Source: CAZVEV01 sp964625865
GTDB taxonomy: Bacteria > Planctomycetota > Phycisphaerae > SM23-33
Direction of reading: 5' to 3'
Assembly: GCA_964625865.1 (NCBI GenBank)
Contig: CAZVEV010000008.1
Span: 1-48,687 of the forward strand
DNA: 48,687 nucleotides
Shown here piece after piece: positions 30,477-39,700 of the stretch (position 1 is the first letter of the stretch; every line of letters begins with the position of its first letter). Under the pieces are notes generated by a model. That model was given only the letters and a program-made list of their open reading frames with translations, was not told the DNA's origin and made no database searches. The position numbers and the translations under genes are program-made.

Positions 30477-32060
30477 ATGCGTAGCAGATCTTCGGCGATC
30501 AGGGTTTCGGCTGTGGCTGCTGCTGCTGTCGGGCTGGCGCTTGTCGAGGGCGTCTGTCTCTCTGCCTGTACGGTAATCGTCGTCGGGCGCAAGGCCAGTA
30601 CGGACGGTTCGGTCATCACGTCGCAGACAGCCGACGGGATGTTCGACTCCAACATCACCGTCGTCCCCGGGCGGACGTTCCCGCCCGGGGCCAAGGCGGG
30701 GGTCTTGTGGAACCTGACCGGGCAGAGTTCCGCGGCGCCGGTGAAGATCGGCGAGATTCCCCAGGTCGGGCGGACGTACACGTACTTCCACGTGGGCTAT
30801 CCGTTCATGAACGAGCACCAGTTGGCGATGGGCGAGAGCACGATCAGCCAGCACGCAAGGCTGCAGACGACGCGGAGGGGCAAGGCGATAATGACGATCG
30901 AGCAGCTCCAGGTCTTCGCGCTGCAGCGGACGCGGACGGCCCGGGAGGCGGTCAGGCTGATGGGCGCCCTGGCCGAGAAGTACGGGTTCCTCGGCTCGTA
31001 CCAGCGCCAGGGCGAGTCGCTGTCGATCGCCGACACCCGGGAATGCTGGGTCTTCGAGGTCTTCGGCGTGGGGGACGGGTGGGACCCGAGGGGCGGCAAG
31101 CCCGGGGCGGTGTGGGCGGCGAGGCGGGTCCCGGACGACCACGTGTTCTGCATGGCCAACGTCAGCAGGATCCGCGAGATCGACCTGAGTCGGCCTGATG
31201 AGTTCATGGCGTCCGTCGGCCACAAACAGCCGGCCATCGACCACGGATGGTACGACCCCGCCGGCGACAAGCCGTTCATCTGGCAGGAAGCGTACACGCC
31301 GTCGACGGGCGGCTGGTCGTTGAGGTCGGCCTTCACGTGCAATCGCCTGTACATCGTCCACAAGACCCTCGCCCCGTCGGGCAACTGGCCCATCAAGAAG
31401 CCCATCACCGACTACCCCTTCTCGATCAAGCCGGACGAGAAGGTCTCCGTGCGCGACGTGATCGCACTGATGCGGTCGACGCTGGAGGGCACGCCGCTGG
31501 ACACGGCGGCGAATCCGAACTGGCGCGGCAGCCGCCTGGCCACCCCGTTCCCGTCGTCCGAACTGCAAAGGGCGTTCAAGGTCAAATACAACCGCGGGAT
31601 CGCTGTCCGCGACTGCTCGCACGGGTTCGTGTCGCAGTCGCGCTCATGGCTGCCGGATCCGGTCGGCGGCCTGGCATGGTTCTTTCTCGACAACCCGCAC
31701 ACGAGCTGTTTCGTCCCGGTCTACGCCGGCGTTACCCGCCTGCCCGATTCATGGAAACGCTACGACCGTCGCAAGCACAGCCGCCAGTCCGCGCGGTGGA
31801 CGTTCGCCCAGGCCGACAACATCGTCAATCGCCGCTACCAGGACATCATGCCAACCCTCAAGACCGTCCGCGATCCGCTGGAGGCCGGGTTCTTCACCGG
31901 GCAGTCCGCCCTGGAGGCCAGAGCGATCGAAGCCCATAAACGCTCCCCAGCCGAAGCCGCCAGACTCCTGACCGACTACACCAACCGCTGCATGCAGCGC
32001 GCGGAGAAGGCCTACCGCGACTGGATTGACCTGACCATCGCCAAGTACGACGACAAGTGA
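30477..32060 (+). CDS. Peptidase family C69 (PepD-like dipeptidase), exported
   Basis: A 527-aa N-terminal-nucleophile hydrolase of family C69. After the signal peptide (about residues 1-30) the sequence starts CTVIVVGRKASTDGS; Cys31, exposed by cleavage, would be the nucleophile. Other family blocks include TYTYFHVGYPFMNEHQLAMG, SLSIADTRECWVFEV and the C-terminal GGLAWFFLDNPHTSCFVPVY. C69 enzymes cleave dipeptides or amide bonds. The ATG at 30477 is preferred because AGGA lies 8 nt upstream; an ATG at 30459 is possible. The next gene begins 12 nt after its stop, so the two form an operon. Confidence 0.85.
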   Translation: MRSRSSAIRVSAVAAAAVGLALVEGVCLSACTVIVVGRKASTDGSVITSQTADGMFDSNITVVPGRTFPPGAKAGVLWNLTGQSSAAPVKIGEIPQVGRTYTYFHVGYPFMNEHQLAMGESTISQHARLQTTRRGKAIMTIEQLQVFALQRTRTAREAVRLMGALAEKYGFLGSYQRQGESLSIADTRECWVFEVFGVGDGWDPRGGKPGAVWAARRVPDDHVFCMANVSRIREIDLSRPDEFMASVGHKQPAIDHGWYDPAGDKPFIWQEAYTPSTGGWSLRSAFTCNRLYIVHKTLAPSGNWPIKKPITDYPFSIKPDEKVSVRDVIALMRSTLEGTPLDTAANPNWRGSRLATPFPSSELQRAFKVKYNRGIAVRDCSHGFVSQSRSWLPDPVGGLAWFFLDNPHTSCFVPVYAGVTRLPDSWKRYDRRKHSRQSARWTFAQADNIVNRRYQDIMPTLKTVRDPLEAGFFTGQSALEARAIEAHKRSPAEAARLLTDYTNRCMQRAEKAYRDWIDLTIAKYDDK

Positions 32061-32072
32061 AGAGACACCGCC

Positions 32073-32948
32073 ATGAACAGACATACGATTGACCTGCTTG
32101 GGCGTGCTGTTCTTGTCGGCATGCTGTGCCAGTGCGGCCTCGCTGCCCACGCCGATGACCGGACTGACGCGAAGATCGGCCAAGCCTTCAAGAAGCTCTG
32201 TCAGGCCAAGTGGCGCCTGGCCATGCACGACCCGTGCACGGACAACTGGAAGGAGCACTGGAGCCTCGACGGGCTGAAGGCGAAGGTCGTCAACGCGCCC
32301 GAAGGGATGACGTTCTCCGCGGGGCCCAAGTTCGGCAACGACGCCTGCCACGCGGTGATGTGGACCCGCAAGAGCTTCAAGGGGGACATCAGGATCGACT
32401 ACCAGTACACCAAGACGGACAAACAGACGCGGGCCGTCACGATTCTGTACGTGCAGGCCACCGGCAGCGGGAAGGACAAGTACGCCAAGGACATCGCTCA
32501 ATGGCGGGAGCTGCGCAAAGTGCCCTCCATGCGCACGTACTACAACCACATGAACACGTACCACATCAGCTATGCCGCATTCGGAGTGCGGAATGCAGAT
32601 CCCTCAAACGACTACATCCGTGCTCGCCGCTACATGCCGGAAACGGGCAAGGGCTTGCGGGGAACCGGGCTGAAGCCGGACTACGCACGGACGGGCCTGT
32701 TCGCCCAGGGCGTGGCCCACCACGTCACGGTCATCAAGAGCCGGAACGACCTGTACATGCACATCCGCAACGGACGCGCCGAGAAGCTCTGCCATTGGAA
32801 GAACGAATCCCTGCCCCCCATCGTGGAGGGCAGAGTGGGCTTGCGGCACATGTACACACGAAGCGCTCGGTACAAGGACGTCCGAATCAGCGTCCTGGAT
32901 GCAGCACGCGCCGGGACCGCGAGAACGAAGAAGGCTCGGGACGACTGA
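32073..32948 (+). CDS. DUF1961 (YesU-like) exported protein
   Basis: A 291-aa exported protein with a signal peptide (MNRHTIDLLGRAVLVGMLCQ, cleavage near AHA). The sequence matches the DUF1961 family, a concanavalin-like beta-sandwich known from YesU of Bacillus in the rhamnogalacturonan cluster. Characteristic segments are YHISYAAFGVRN, DYIRARRYMPE, the HHVTVIK strand and EGRVGLRHMYTRSARYKDV at the end. The biochemical role is not established; genes of this family often sit in glycan-degradation loci. It is 12 nt downstream of the C69 gene and converges with the sulfatase. Confidence 0.75.
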   Translation: MNRHTIDLLGRAVLVGMLCQCGLAAHADDRTDAKIGQAFKKLCQAKWRLAMHDPCTDNWKEHWSLDGLKAKVVNAPEGMTFSAGPKFGNDACHAVMWTRKSFKGDIRIDYQYTKTDKQTRAVTILYVQATGSGKDKYAKDIAQWRELRKVPSMRTYYNHMNTYHISYAAFGVRNADPSNDYIRARRYMPETGKGLRGTGLKPDYARTGLFAQGVAHHVTVIKSRNDLYMHIRNGRAEKLCHWKNESLPPIVEGRVGLRHMYTRSARYKDVRISVLDAARAGTARTKKARDD

Positions 32949-32969
32949 CACAGTCCGGGGTCGGCCGGC

Positions 32970-34382
32970 CTATCCTTGCGGCGTGCACTGGCGGAGCATC
33001 TCCAGGGCCCGATGGTCGCCGTGGGCCTTCGCGAAGGCTTTCAGGTACCCGCGGTGCTGCGCCAGGGCCTCCTTGAACTCGGGATTGCCCGCCTGGTTGA
33101 CCATCTCGCCCGGGGCGGCCTTCATGTCCACCAGTGACTCCCGCCGCTTGCCTTCGCTGTAGAGGCAGTACTTGTACCGATCCGAGCGGACCATTCGGCC
33201 GTGCGGCTTGACGTGCACGCCGTCGACAGGGCTGCACTGGACCATGTGGTTCTGCGAAACGACATAGTCGCGCGACCATTGCCCCGCCTTGCCGAGCGCC
33301 ACGGACTTAAGGCTCTTTCCGGGCAGGCCGGCCGGCGCGTCAATCCCCGCGAAGTCGCAGATCGTCGGAATCAGGTCCACGCCGACGTTGGCCAGGGCAT
33401 CGGAGGTCGCCCCGGTCGTCTTGCCCTTCCAGCGGATGATGAACGGCACGCGGACCGACTCGTCGTAGAAGACGGTCTTCTGGTTCCAGCGATGGGCGCC
33501 GTGGCAGTCCCCGTGATCGCTTAGGAAGACCACGACGGTGTTGTCGTCCTGCCCGGAATCGGCCAGCGCTTTGAGCACCTTGCCGACCAGCCCGTCGACG
33601 CGTTCGATCAGGCGGTAGTATCCCCAGATATGCCTGCGCCAGTCCGCTTCGGTATAGTCGCCCACGGGGAACCATCGCGCGGCCTGGTAGCTCTTGCGCA
33701 TGTGGGTCATGATGTCGGTTTCGTTCTTCGGCGGGGCGGAGTTGGCCCTTATCGGCGGGCGCTGGTTCAGCGGGGGCACGGGGCCCAGCGGCTTGCCCGG
33801 GATCTTCTCCTTGCGGGCCCACTCGCAGATCTCGTGCGGGCCCAGGAACGAGGCAAAGGCAAGGAACGGGCGCGTGTGTTTCTGCCTGATGAAGCGGGCG
33901 ACGTCCGTCGTGTCGGCCCGGGCGGACTTCTCCTCGAATGCCTCGAAACCGTGGGCGGTCTGGTCCTTCTTCTTGATCGGGATATGCCACTTCCCGAAGT
34001 ACCCGGTGTCGTACCCGGCGTCGGTGAAGATCCTGCCCATGGACACGACGCGGGAGGGCTTGAGTTTGCGATCGGAGTTGTTCTGGATGCCGGTCTGGTG
34101 CGGGTACAGGCCGGTGATCATGGAACTGCGCATCGGCACGCAGAGCGGGTTGGGCGAGTAGGCCCGCGTGAACCGCATCCCGTCGGCGGCCAGCGAGTCC
34201 ATGTGCGGGGTGTGCAGGTATTCGGTGCCCATCACGCAGCTCATGCCGTCACCGAACTGCTGGTCGGTCATAACGATCAGGACATTGGGCCTGTCCGCCC
34301 CAGACGCGCGCCGACCCCAGCTTCGCGCTGTTGTCGCCAGGAGTCCCAGGCCGCATGCGTTCAAGAACGTTCTTCGTTTCAT
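32970..34382 (-). CDS. Type I sulfatase, Tat-exported
   Basis: A 470-aa arylsulfatase-family enzyme that removes sulfate esters. A twin-arginine signal (MKRRTFLNACGLGLL) precedes the mature protein, consistent with folding and metal loading before export. The N-terminal metal segment VLIVMTDQQFGDG (D40) is present. The formylglycine motif is C81-V-P-M-R85, the CxPxR form with Met in place of the commoner Ser; Cys81 would need conversion by a formylglycine-generating enzyme that is not in this window. Further blocks are TVVVFLSDHGDCHGAHRW and VPFIIRWKGKTTG. Substrate is unknown, but the neighbouring carrageenase-like gene suggests a sulfated polysaccharide. Confidence 0.92.
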   Translation of the reverse strand: MKRRTFLNACGLGLLATTARSWGRRASGADRPNVLIVMTDQQFGDGMSCVMGTEYLHTPHMDSLAADGMRFTRAYSPNPLCVPMRSSMITGLYPHQTGIQNNSDRKLKPSRVVSMGRIFTDAGYDTGYFGKWHIPIKKKDQTAHGFEAFEEKSARADTTDVARFIRQKHTRPFLAFASFLGPHEICEWARKEKIPGKPLGPVPPLNQRPPIRANSAPPKNETDIMTHMRKSYQAARWFPVGDYTEADWRRHIWGYYRLIERVDGLVGKVLKALADSGQDDNTVVVFLSDHGDCHGAHRWNQKTVFYDESVRVPFIIRWKGKTTGATSDALANVGVDLIPTICDFAGIDAPAGLPGKSLKSVALGKAGQWSRDYVVSQNHMVQCSPVDGVHVKPHGRMVRSDRYKYCLYSEGKRRESLVDMKAAPGEMVNQAGNPEFKEALAQHRGYLKAFAKAHGDHRALEMLRQCTPQG

Positions 34383-34462
34383 GGTGTGTTCCCGGTCTGA
34401 CAGGTCCCTAAGCCCGGTACGCGAGCATAGCCTGGGGGATCGTCGCTCTCCAGTCCGGCCCG

Positions 34463-35155
34463 TTAGCGGATCTTGGCCAGGGCTTCACGGGCGGCTTCGG
34501 CGGTTCGGCCTTGGCCCTTGGCCAGCCGCCTCAGGGGCTTGATGGCATCACTGGCGGGCGGGCCGATTGCGCCCAGGGCGTGCACCGCGTGCCGGGCGAG
34601 TTCCGGATGCTTGAGTCCCCCGATCAGGGCCGGGACAGCCGCCTTGGCGCGCCGCCCGATATCGGCAATCGCCCCGGCGGCGTTGATCCGAACACCCAGG
34701 TCCGAATGCTCCAGCGCCTCGATCAGGACGTCGACGTGTGGCTCGGCGGCGGGATCGATCTTCACCAGCGCCTGAACCGCCCAGACGCGCGCCACCGGGC
34801 CGTCATCCGCCAGCAGCTTCTTCAGAGGCCCGATGGCGTCCTCGGCGACGGGCCCGATCTTGCCCAGCGCGTGGGCCGCGTGGCGACGGACGGCTTCCTC
34901 GGGGCGTGAAAGGGCCTCGATCAGCGCATCGACGGCCCCCTCGGCCGCGAGGCCCTTGTTGCCGAGGTTGATCGCCGCCATCACGCTGACCTCTGGATCG
35001 TCGGACCGCAATTTGCCTATCTGGCGTTCCAGGCGGCGCCTGGCGGACGCCTCTTCCTTGCTCTCACATCCGACAACGGAAAGCAGGAGCAGCCCCATCG
35101 TCAGGGCCTGCCTGCTGCATCTGAGGCCAACTGAAATACCAGTAGTCCGTGTCAT
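34463..35155 (-). CDS. HEAT-repeat lipoprotein
   Basis: A 230-aa protein with a lipobox VVGC (C30) after a short hydrophobic segment. The rest is four to five HEAT-like helical repeats of about 35 aa, for example RRHAAHALGKIGPVAEDAIG, ARVWAVQALVKIDPAAEPHV and GVRINAAGAIADIGRRAKAA. Such repeats form protein-binding solenoids; no enzymatic motif is seen. The start ATG at 35155 has AGAGGA 5-6 nt upstream. It is 80 nt upstream of the sulfatase gene on the same strand. Confidence 0.8.
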   Translation of the reverse strand: MTRTTGISVGLRCSRQALTMGLLLLSVVGCESKEEASARRRLERQIGKLRSDDPEVSVMAAINLGNKGLAAEGAVDALIEALSRPEEAVRRHAAHALGKIGPVAEDAIGPLKKLLADDGPVARVWAVQALVKIDPAAEPHVDVLIEALEHSDLGVRINAAGAIADIGRRAKAAVPALIGGLKHPELARHAVHALGAIGPPASDAIKPLRRLAKGQGRTAEAAREALAKIR

Positions 35156-35250
35156 TGGATCCTCTTGATTCTCTCGGGCATGCCGCGAAACAGCCCGTAA
35201 CTCGTGCCAAACACACTATTAAAAAATCGTCCGATTTTCCTGAATCCGCT

Positions 35251-35279
35251 ATGGCATGTCAGCCGTATTGCGTTATAAT
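35251..35279 (+). promoter_or_regulatory. Possible promoter of the pseudopilin gene
   Basis: A perfect -10 box TATAAT (35274-35279) in a locally AT-rich stretch; the -35 ATGGCA (35251-35256) at a 17-bp spacer matches at 4 of 6 bases. Predicted leader of about 127 nt to the ATG at 35413. The remainder of the 257-nt gap shows no gene. Confidence 0.45.
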
Positions 35280-35412
35280 AATGATAACTGCACGGCAGGC
35301 TGGTGTCAATCCCCGGCGCCAGTTCGCAGCGGCACTTGTTCCGTATGGTCACCGCCAGGCAGGTTGGCGGACAAGGGTATACGCGGTAGTCTTCAGGTGT
35401 AAGGAAGCACTT

Positions 35413-36516
35413 ATGATTCAGACTCAGACAAGGAGCCACACCATCGGGCGACGCCTCTCGTCACGTCGGGCGCCGAGGTCCCTGCCCCGGGGCGGATTCA
35501 CTCTCATCGAACTGATGGTTGTCATTGCGATTCTGGCACTCCTGGTGGGCATACTCGTCCCCTCAGTAATGGGCATCAGGGACCGCGCCATTGATGTGAT
35601 GTGCAAGGCCAACCTCAAACACCTCGTCGACTCGCTGCGCGCGCACCGCGAGGCGCACGGGCATACCAGCACGTGGTCATGGCTGGACGCCGCCCAGGCC
35701 GTCGGCGCCGAGGCCGTCACGGTCTGCCCATTGGGAAGCTACGTCGCCGGCGGGACCCAGGCCAAGGGAGACACCTCGGGCGCCGTCACCACGATCTCGA
35801 ACCCGCCGTCGGTGGTCTTCAACGACTTCGAGAGCAACACCAAGATCTACATGTTCAACGAGAGGACGAACTACGAACTGCCGACCTCCGTCACCGTCGA
35901 CATCTCCCGGCCGGGCTACTACCCCAACAACTACACCCGGACCAGTTCCGTGATCCCCGCCGGGACGGTAGTGGACTGCAATTTCGTGTTCCACGACCCG
36001 GTCGGCCGCAGCAGGACCCGGGTTGAAGGTTCGATCACGATGACTTCGGAGATCCTGGGCATCATCTGCACGCTCGGATCGCTGGACGCAACCGATGGCG
36101 TGCTTGGCAAGCCCGGCACGCAATACGACACCGGGCGGAGGGCCCGCAACTTCGAGCCCAACGCCGAACTCATCACCGTCTCTGACGACATGCGCACCAT
36201 CACCATTCACCAGTGGAAGTCGACGTATCCCGGCGAGAACATGCGGATCCTCACCCGCCCGGTGGCCGGCGGCGACGGCAGCTTCGCGATGAATTCGCAG
36301 GTCGACAGCAGGTTCCCTCGCCCGGGGCAGATCCTCCTGATCGACTACAGTTCCTCGGTGATCTATCCGTCGAACACCTCGACCATCGAGACGATGGAGA
36401 ACCTGGTCGACGACGGACGCCTCCACCTGGACAGGCACCTGAACGCCGCGCTGACCGACGGCACGGTCACGGAGTTCACGCCCGACGAACTGATGTCCGG
36501 CGACGCGCCGTGGTAG
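35413..36516 (+). CDS. Type II secretion/prepilin-like protein (GspG/PulG family)
   Basis: A 367-aa protein with a classic class-III signal: a positively charged leader (about 33 residues) then G|FTLIELMVVIAILALLVG with cleavage between Gly and Phe and Glu at position +5. The rest is an unusually long beta-rich C-terminal domain. The end contains RHLNAALTDGTVTEFTPDE, related to the H-x(n)-DG motif of planctomycete/Lentisphaerae pseudopilins but with a shorter spacing (x6 instead of x9). Many such proteins occur per planctomycete genome and their partner machinery is rarely nearby. The ATG at 35413 has AAGGAAG 6 nt upstream; longer readings begin in untranslated sequence. A GC hairpin follows the stop. 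Confidence 0.8.
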   Translation: MIQTQTRSHTIGRRLSSRRAPRSLPRGGFTLIELMVVIAILALLVGILVPSVMGIRDRAIDVMCKANLKHLVDSLRAHREAHGHTSTWSWLDAAQAVGAEAVTVCPLGSYVAGGTQAKGDTSGAVTTISNPPSVVFNDFESNTKIYMFNERTNYELPTSVTVDISRPGYYPNNYTRTSSVIPAGTVVDCNFVFHDPVGRSRTRVEGSITMTSEILGIICTLGSLDATDGVLGKPGTQYDTGRRARNFEPNAELITVSDDMRTITIHQWKSTYPGENMRILTRPVAGGDGSFAMNSQVDSRFPRPGQILLIDYSSSVIYPSNTSTIETMENLVDDGRLHLDRHLNAALTDGTVTEFTPDELMSGDAPW

Positions 36517-36535
36517 CGGCCCGCTCCGCGGGCCG
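36517..36535 (+). terminator. GC-rich hairpin directly after the pseudopilin stop
   Basis: Perfect 8-bp stem CGGCCCGC/GCGGGCCG with a 3-nt loop, beginning at the base after the stop codon. No T-tract follows, so it is not a canonical intrinsic terminator; it may act as an mRNA 3' stabiliser. Confidence 0.35.
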
Positions 36536-36734
36536 GGGCAACGCACGCGGATAGACAGTGCCGACCGCCGGCAGACCGTCCGGAGCCATCACCACTTCAC
36601 GAAAGATTCGCGCACATCTGCTGACCGGCCGGGTTATACTGGTGCGTGACCGCGGTGCCGATCGCCTCGGCACCGGCGGCCAAGGGGGAGTGTGTGTCGG
36701 TATCAGCCCGCGAGCGGTCAGGAAAGGACAGCGC

Positions 36735-39700
36735 ATGACGGACAGGTCGCAGCACGGCAAGGGATGTGCTCTAGTGGCATTGTGCGTGGCCCTGGCGTGT
36801 GGAGGGGCCCGCGGAGGCGATTGGCCGACGCACCGGCATGACCTGTCGCGCAGCGGCGTGACCAAAGAGACGCTTGCCGACACGCTGGCCCTCCAGTGGC
36901 GCCACGAGGCGGCCCACCGCCCCAGACCCGCCTGGCCCGAGCCGGGCAGGGAACTGAATCGACTGGCCTTCGACTACGCCTACAACGTCACCGTCGCCGG
37001 CGGGATGGTGTACTTCGGCTCGTCCGCCGACCACAAGGTCTATGCGATCGACCTGAAGACCGGCCGCCAGCGCTGGGCCTTCTTCACCGGCGGGCCCGTG
37101 CGATTCGCGCCGACCCTCGCCGACGGTCGCCTGTTCGTCGGATCCGATGACGGATGGCTGTACTGCCTGGCGCCCGACGACGGGAGGCTGCTGTGGCGAT
37201 TCCGAGGCGGGCCCCGGCGCGAGATGATCCTGGGCAACGAGCAGATGGTCTCGCGCTGGCCACTGCGAACCGGGGCGGGGGTCGAGCGAGGGACGGTGTT
37301 TTTCACGGCGGGGATGTGGCCGTCGGAGGGTGTGCACGTCTGGGCCCTGGAGGCCGAGACGGGCAAGGTGCAGTGGCACAACGACACCAGTGGTACGCGC
37401 TACGTGGCGCAGCCCCATCCGACGGCGTATGCGATGACGGGCGTGGCCCCCCAGGGGTATCTGCTGGCGGGCGACGGGCAGGTGTTCGTGCCGACCGGGC
37501 GGAGCACGCCGGCGGCCTACCACAGCGAAAGCGGGAAGCTCGAATACTACCGCAGCGCCCCGACGAGTTGGTCGAATCGCTGGGGCGGCTCGTGGAACAT
37601 GCTCGCCGGAGGCAAGCTGTTCTCGTGGCGATGTCACCACGGGCCTGACATCCCGGTCGCACTCGGCGAATATCAGCCCCACAAGGACGACGGCATCGTC
37701 GTATTCGACGCCAAGACGGGCAAGGAACTGCGCGAGGTGCCCGGCACGCTCGACGTGGTCATCGACCCTGACACGCAGACGCTGTACGCCTCGGGCAGCG
37801 GGAAGATCAGGGCATATGACGTGGCGGCATGGCTTAAGGGGGGCAAGGGCCTCAAGGCCCGGTGGGAGTCGCCCCACACGCGGACCTACGCAATGATCCT
37901 CGCCGGCAAGACGCTCGTTGTCGGCGGGAGCGACACGGTGACGGCCATCGCGGCCAAGACCGGCAAGGTGCTCTGGCAGGACAAGGTGACGGGGCAGGTC
38001 CGCGACCTGGCCGCCGCGGACGGACGCCTGCTGGCCAGCACGACGGCTGGTCATATCCTCTGCTACGGACCCAAACCGACCGCAACCCCGCCTGTGGTCT
38101 CCTCAACCCGCCGCTCCTCGCCGCTGGACAGCCACGGACCGGACCATCGGGCCGCCAAGACAGCCCGACGAATACTGGACCAGACCGGCAAGACCGACGG
38201 GTACTGCCTCGCCATCGGCGCCGGAAACGGCCAGGTGCTCTATCATCTGGCCAAGCAGTCGAACCTGCGCATCTGGTGCATCGAACGTGATGGCGAGAAG
38301 GTCGCCGCGGCCCGCGAGGCCCTCGACGCCGCTGGCTTGTACGGCGTGCGCATCACGATCCATCACGGCCGTCTGGGCGACCCGATCTACCCACAGTTCC
38401 TCGCTGACCTGGTGATCTCCGCCGACGCGACCGGGCGGGCGCTGGCGTCCCTGCCGGCGGACGAAGTCTATCGCGCGATCCGCCCGTCCGGCGGCTGCGC
38501 GTATCTGCCTGCCGAGGGCTTTCCAGGCGGGCGAGCGGGAATCACGGCGTGGCTTCGCGCGGGCAAGGTGCCCGATGCGGAAATCGCCCACGTCGGCCCT
38601 ACGGTACGCGTCGAGCGGGCCGCCCTGAGCGGCGCGGGCGACTGGACGCACCAGTACGCCACGGCGGCCAAGCCGGGCAGTTCGTTCGACACGCTGGCCC
38701 GCCTGCCGCTGCGCCCGCTATGGTTCGGGCGCCCGGGACCGATGACGCTGGTGACGCGACATTGGGGCGGCCCGTCGCCCTTGTGCGTCGACGGGCGGAT
38801 GATCGTGATCGGCCAGGATCACCTGACGGCCGTCGACGCGTATAACGGACGACCGCTGTGGCGGCGCACGTTCAAAGGCGCCGGCTGGTATCCCGTGCGG
38901 TCTCGCGGATCGGGCGCTGCGGCTGACAGTGACAGCGTCTATCTCGTCCAGGGCGCCAGGTGCATTCGCCTGGACATCGCCACCGGGCAGACGCGCCAGG
39001 TCTACGCCCCCCCGCTCGCGCTGGCCGGCGAGCCGACCAAGGGCACAAGCCCCGTCGCGTGGAGCTACCTCTCGGTCACCGACGACGGGGTCCTGGGGGC
39101 CCTGGGCACGCGGCGGACAAGCGGCTGCTTCTTCGCCCTGACGAAAGACGGGGCAACGCGATGGGTCTATCCCGCCGCCGGCGCGGTCGGCCATAACGGC
39201 GTGGCCGTCGGCGCGGGGCGAATCTTCCTTCTCGACGCGCCCGACAGCGCGGCGGTCGCGCGGGCGAGAAAGCGGGGCAAGAAGATCGCCCTGAAGCCCG
39301 CGGTGGTTGCCCTTGACACCCGCACCGGACGGGCCGTGTGGCGTACGAGTGAGGGACTGGCCGACCACTACGCCTTGTGGCTGGCCGACGGCGTGCTGGT
39401 CGCACAGGGGTCCAACGGCATCATCGGCTACGACGCCAAGACCGGCAAGACGCTCTACACCCGCAAGGCCAGGGTCCGCAAGTATCCCGTGATCGTGGGC
39501 AAGACGATCTACGTCGAGCCGCTGGCGTTCGATCTGCACACGGGCGAGCCGAAACAGCGAACCAATCCGTTCACCGGCGAGAAGACGAAATGGAGTTTCA
39601 CGAGGTCCTACGGCTGCGGGGCCCTGTCGGCGGGGCAGAACCTGCTGATGTTCCGGTCAGGCACGCTGGGCTTCTACGACCTGGCCGGTGACGGCGGGGT

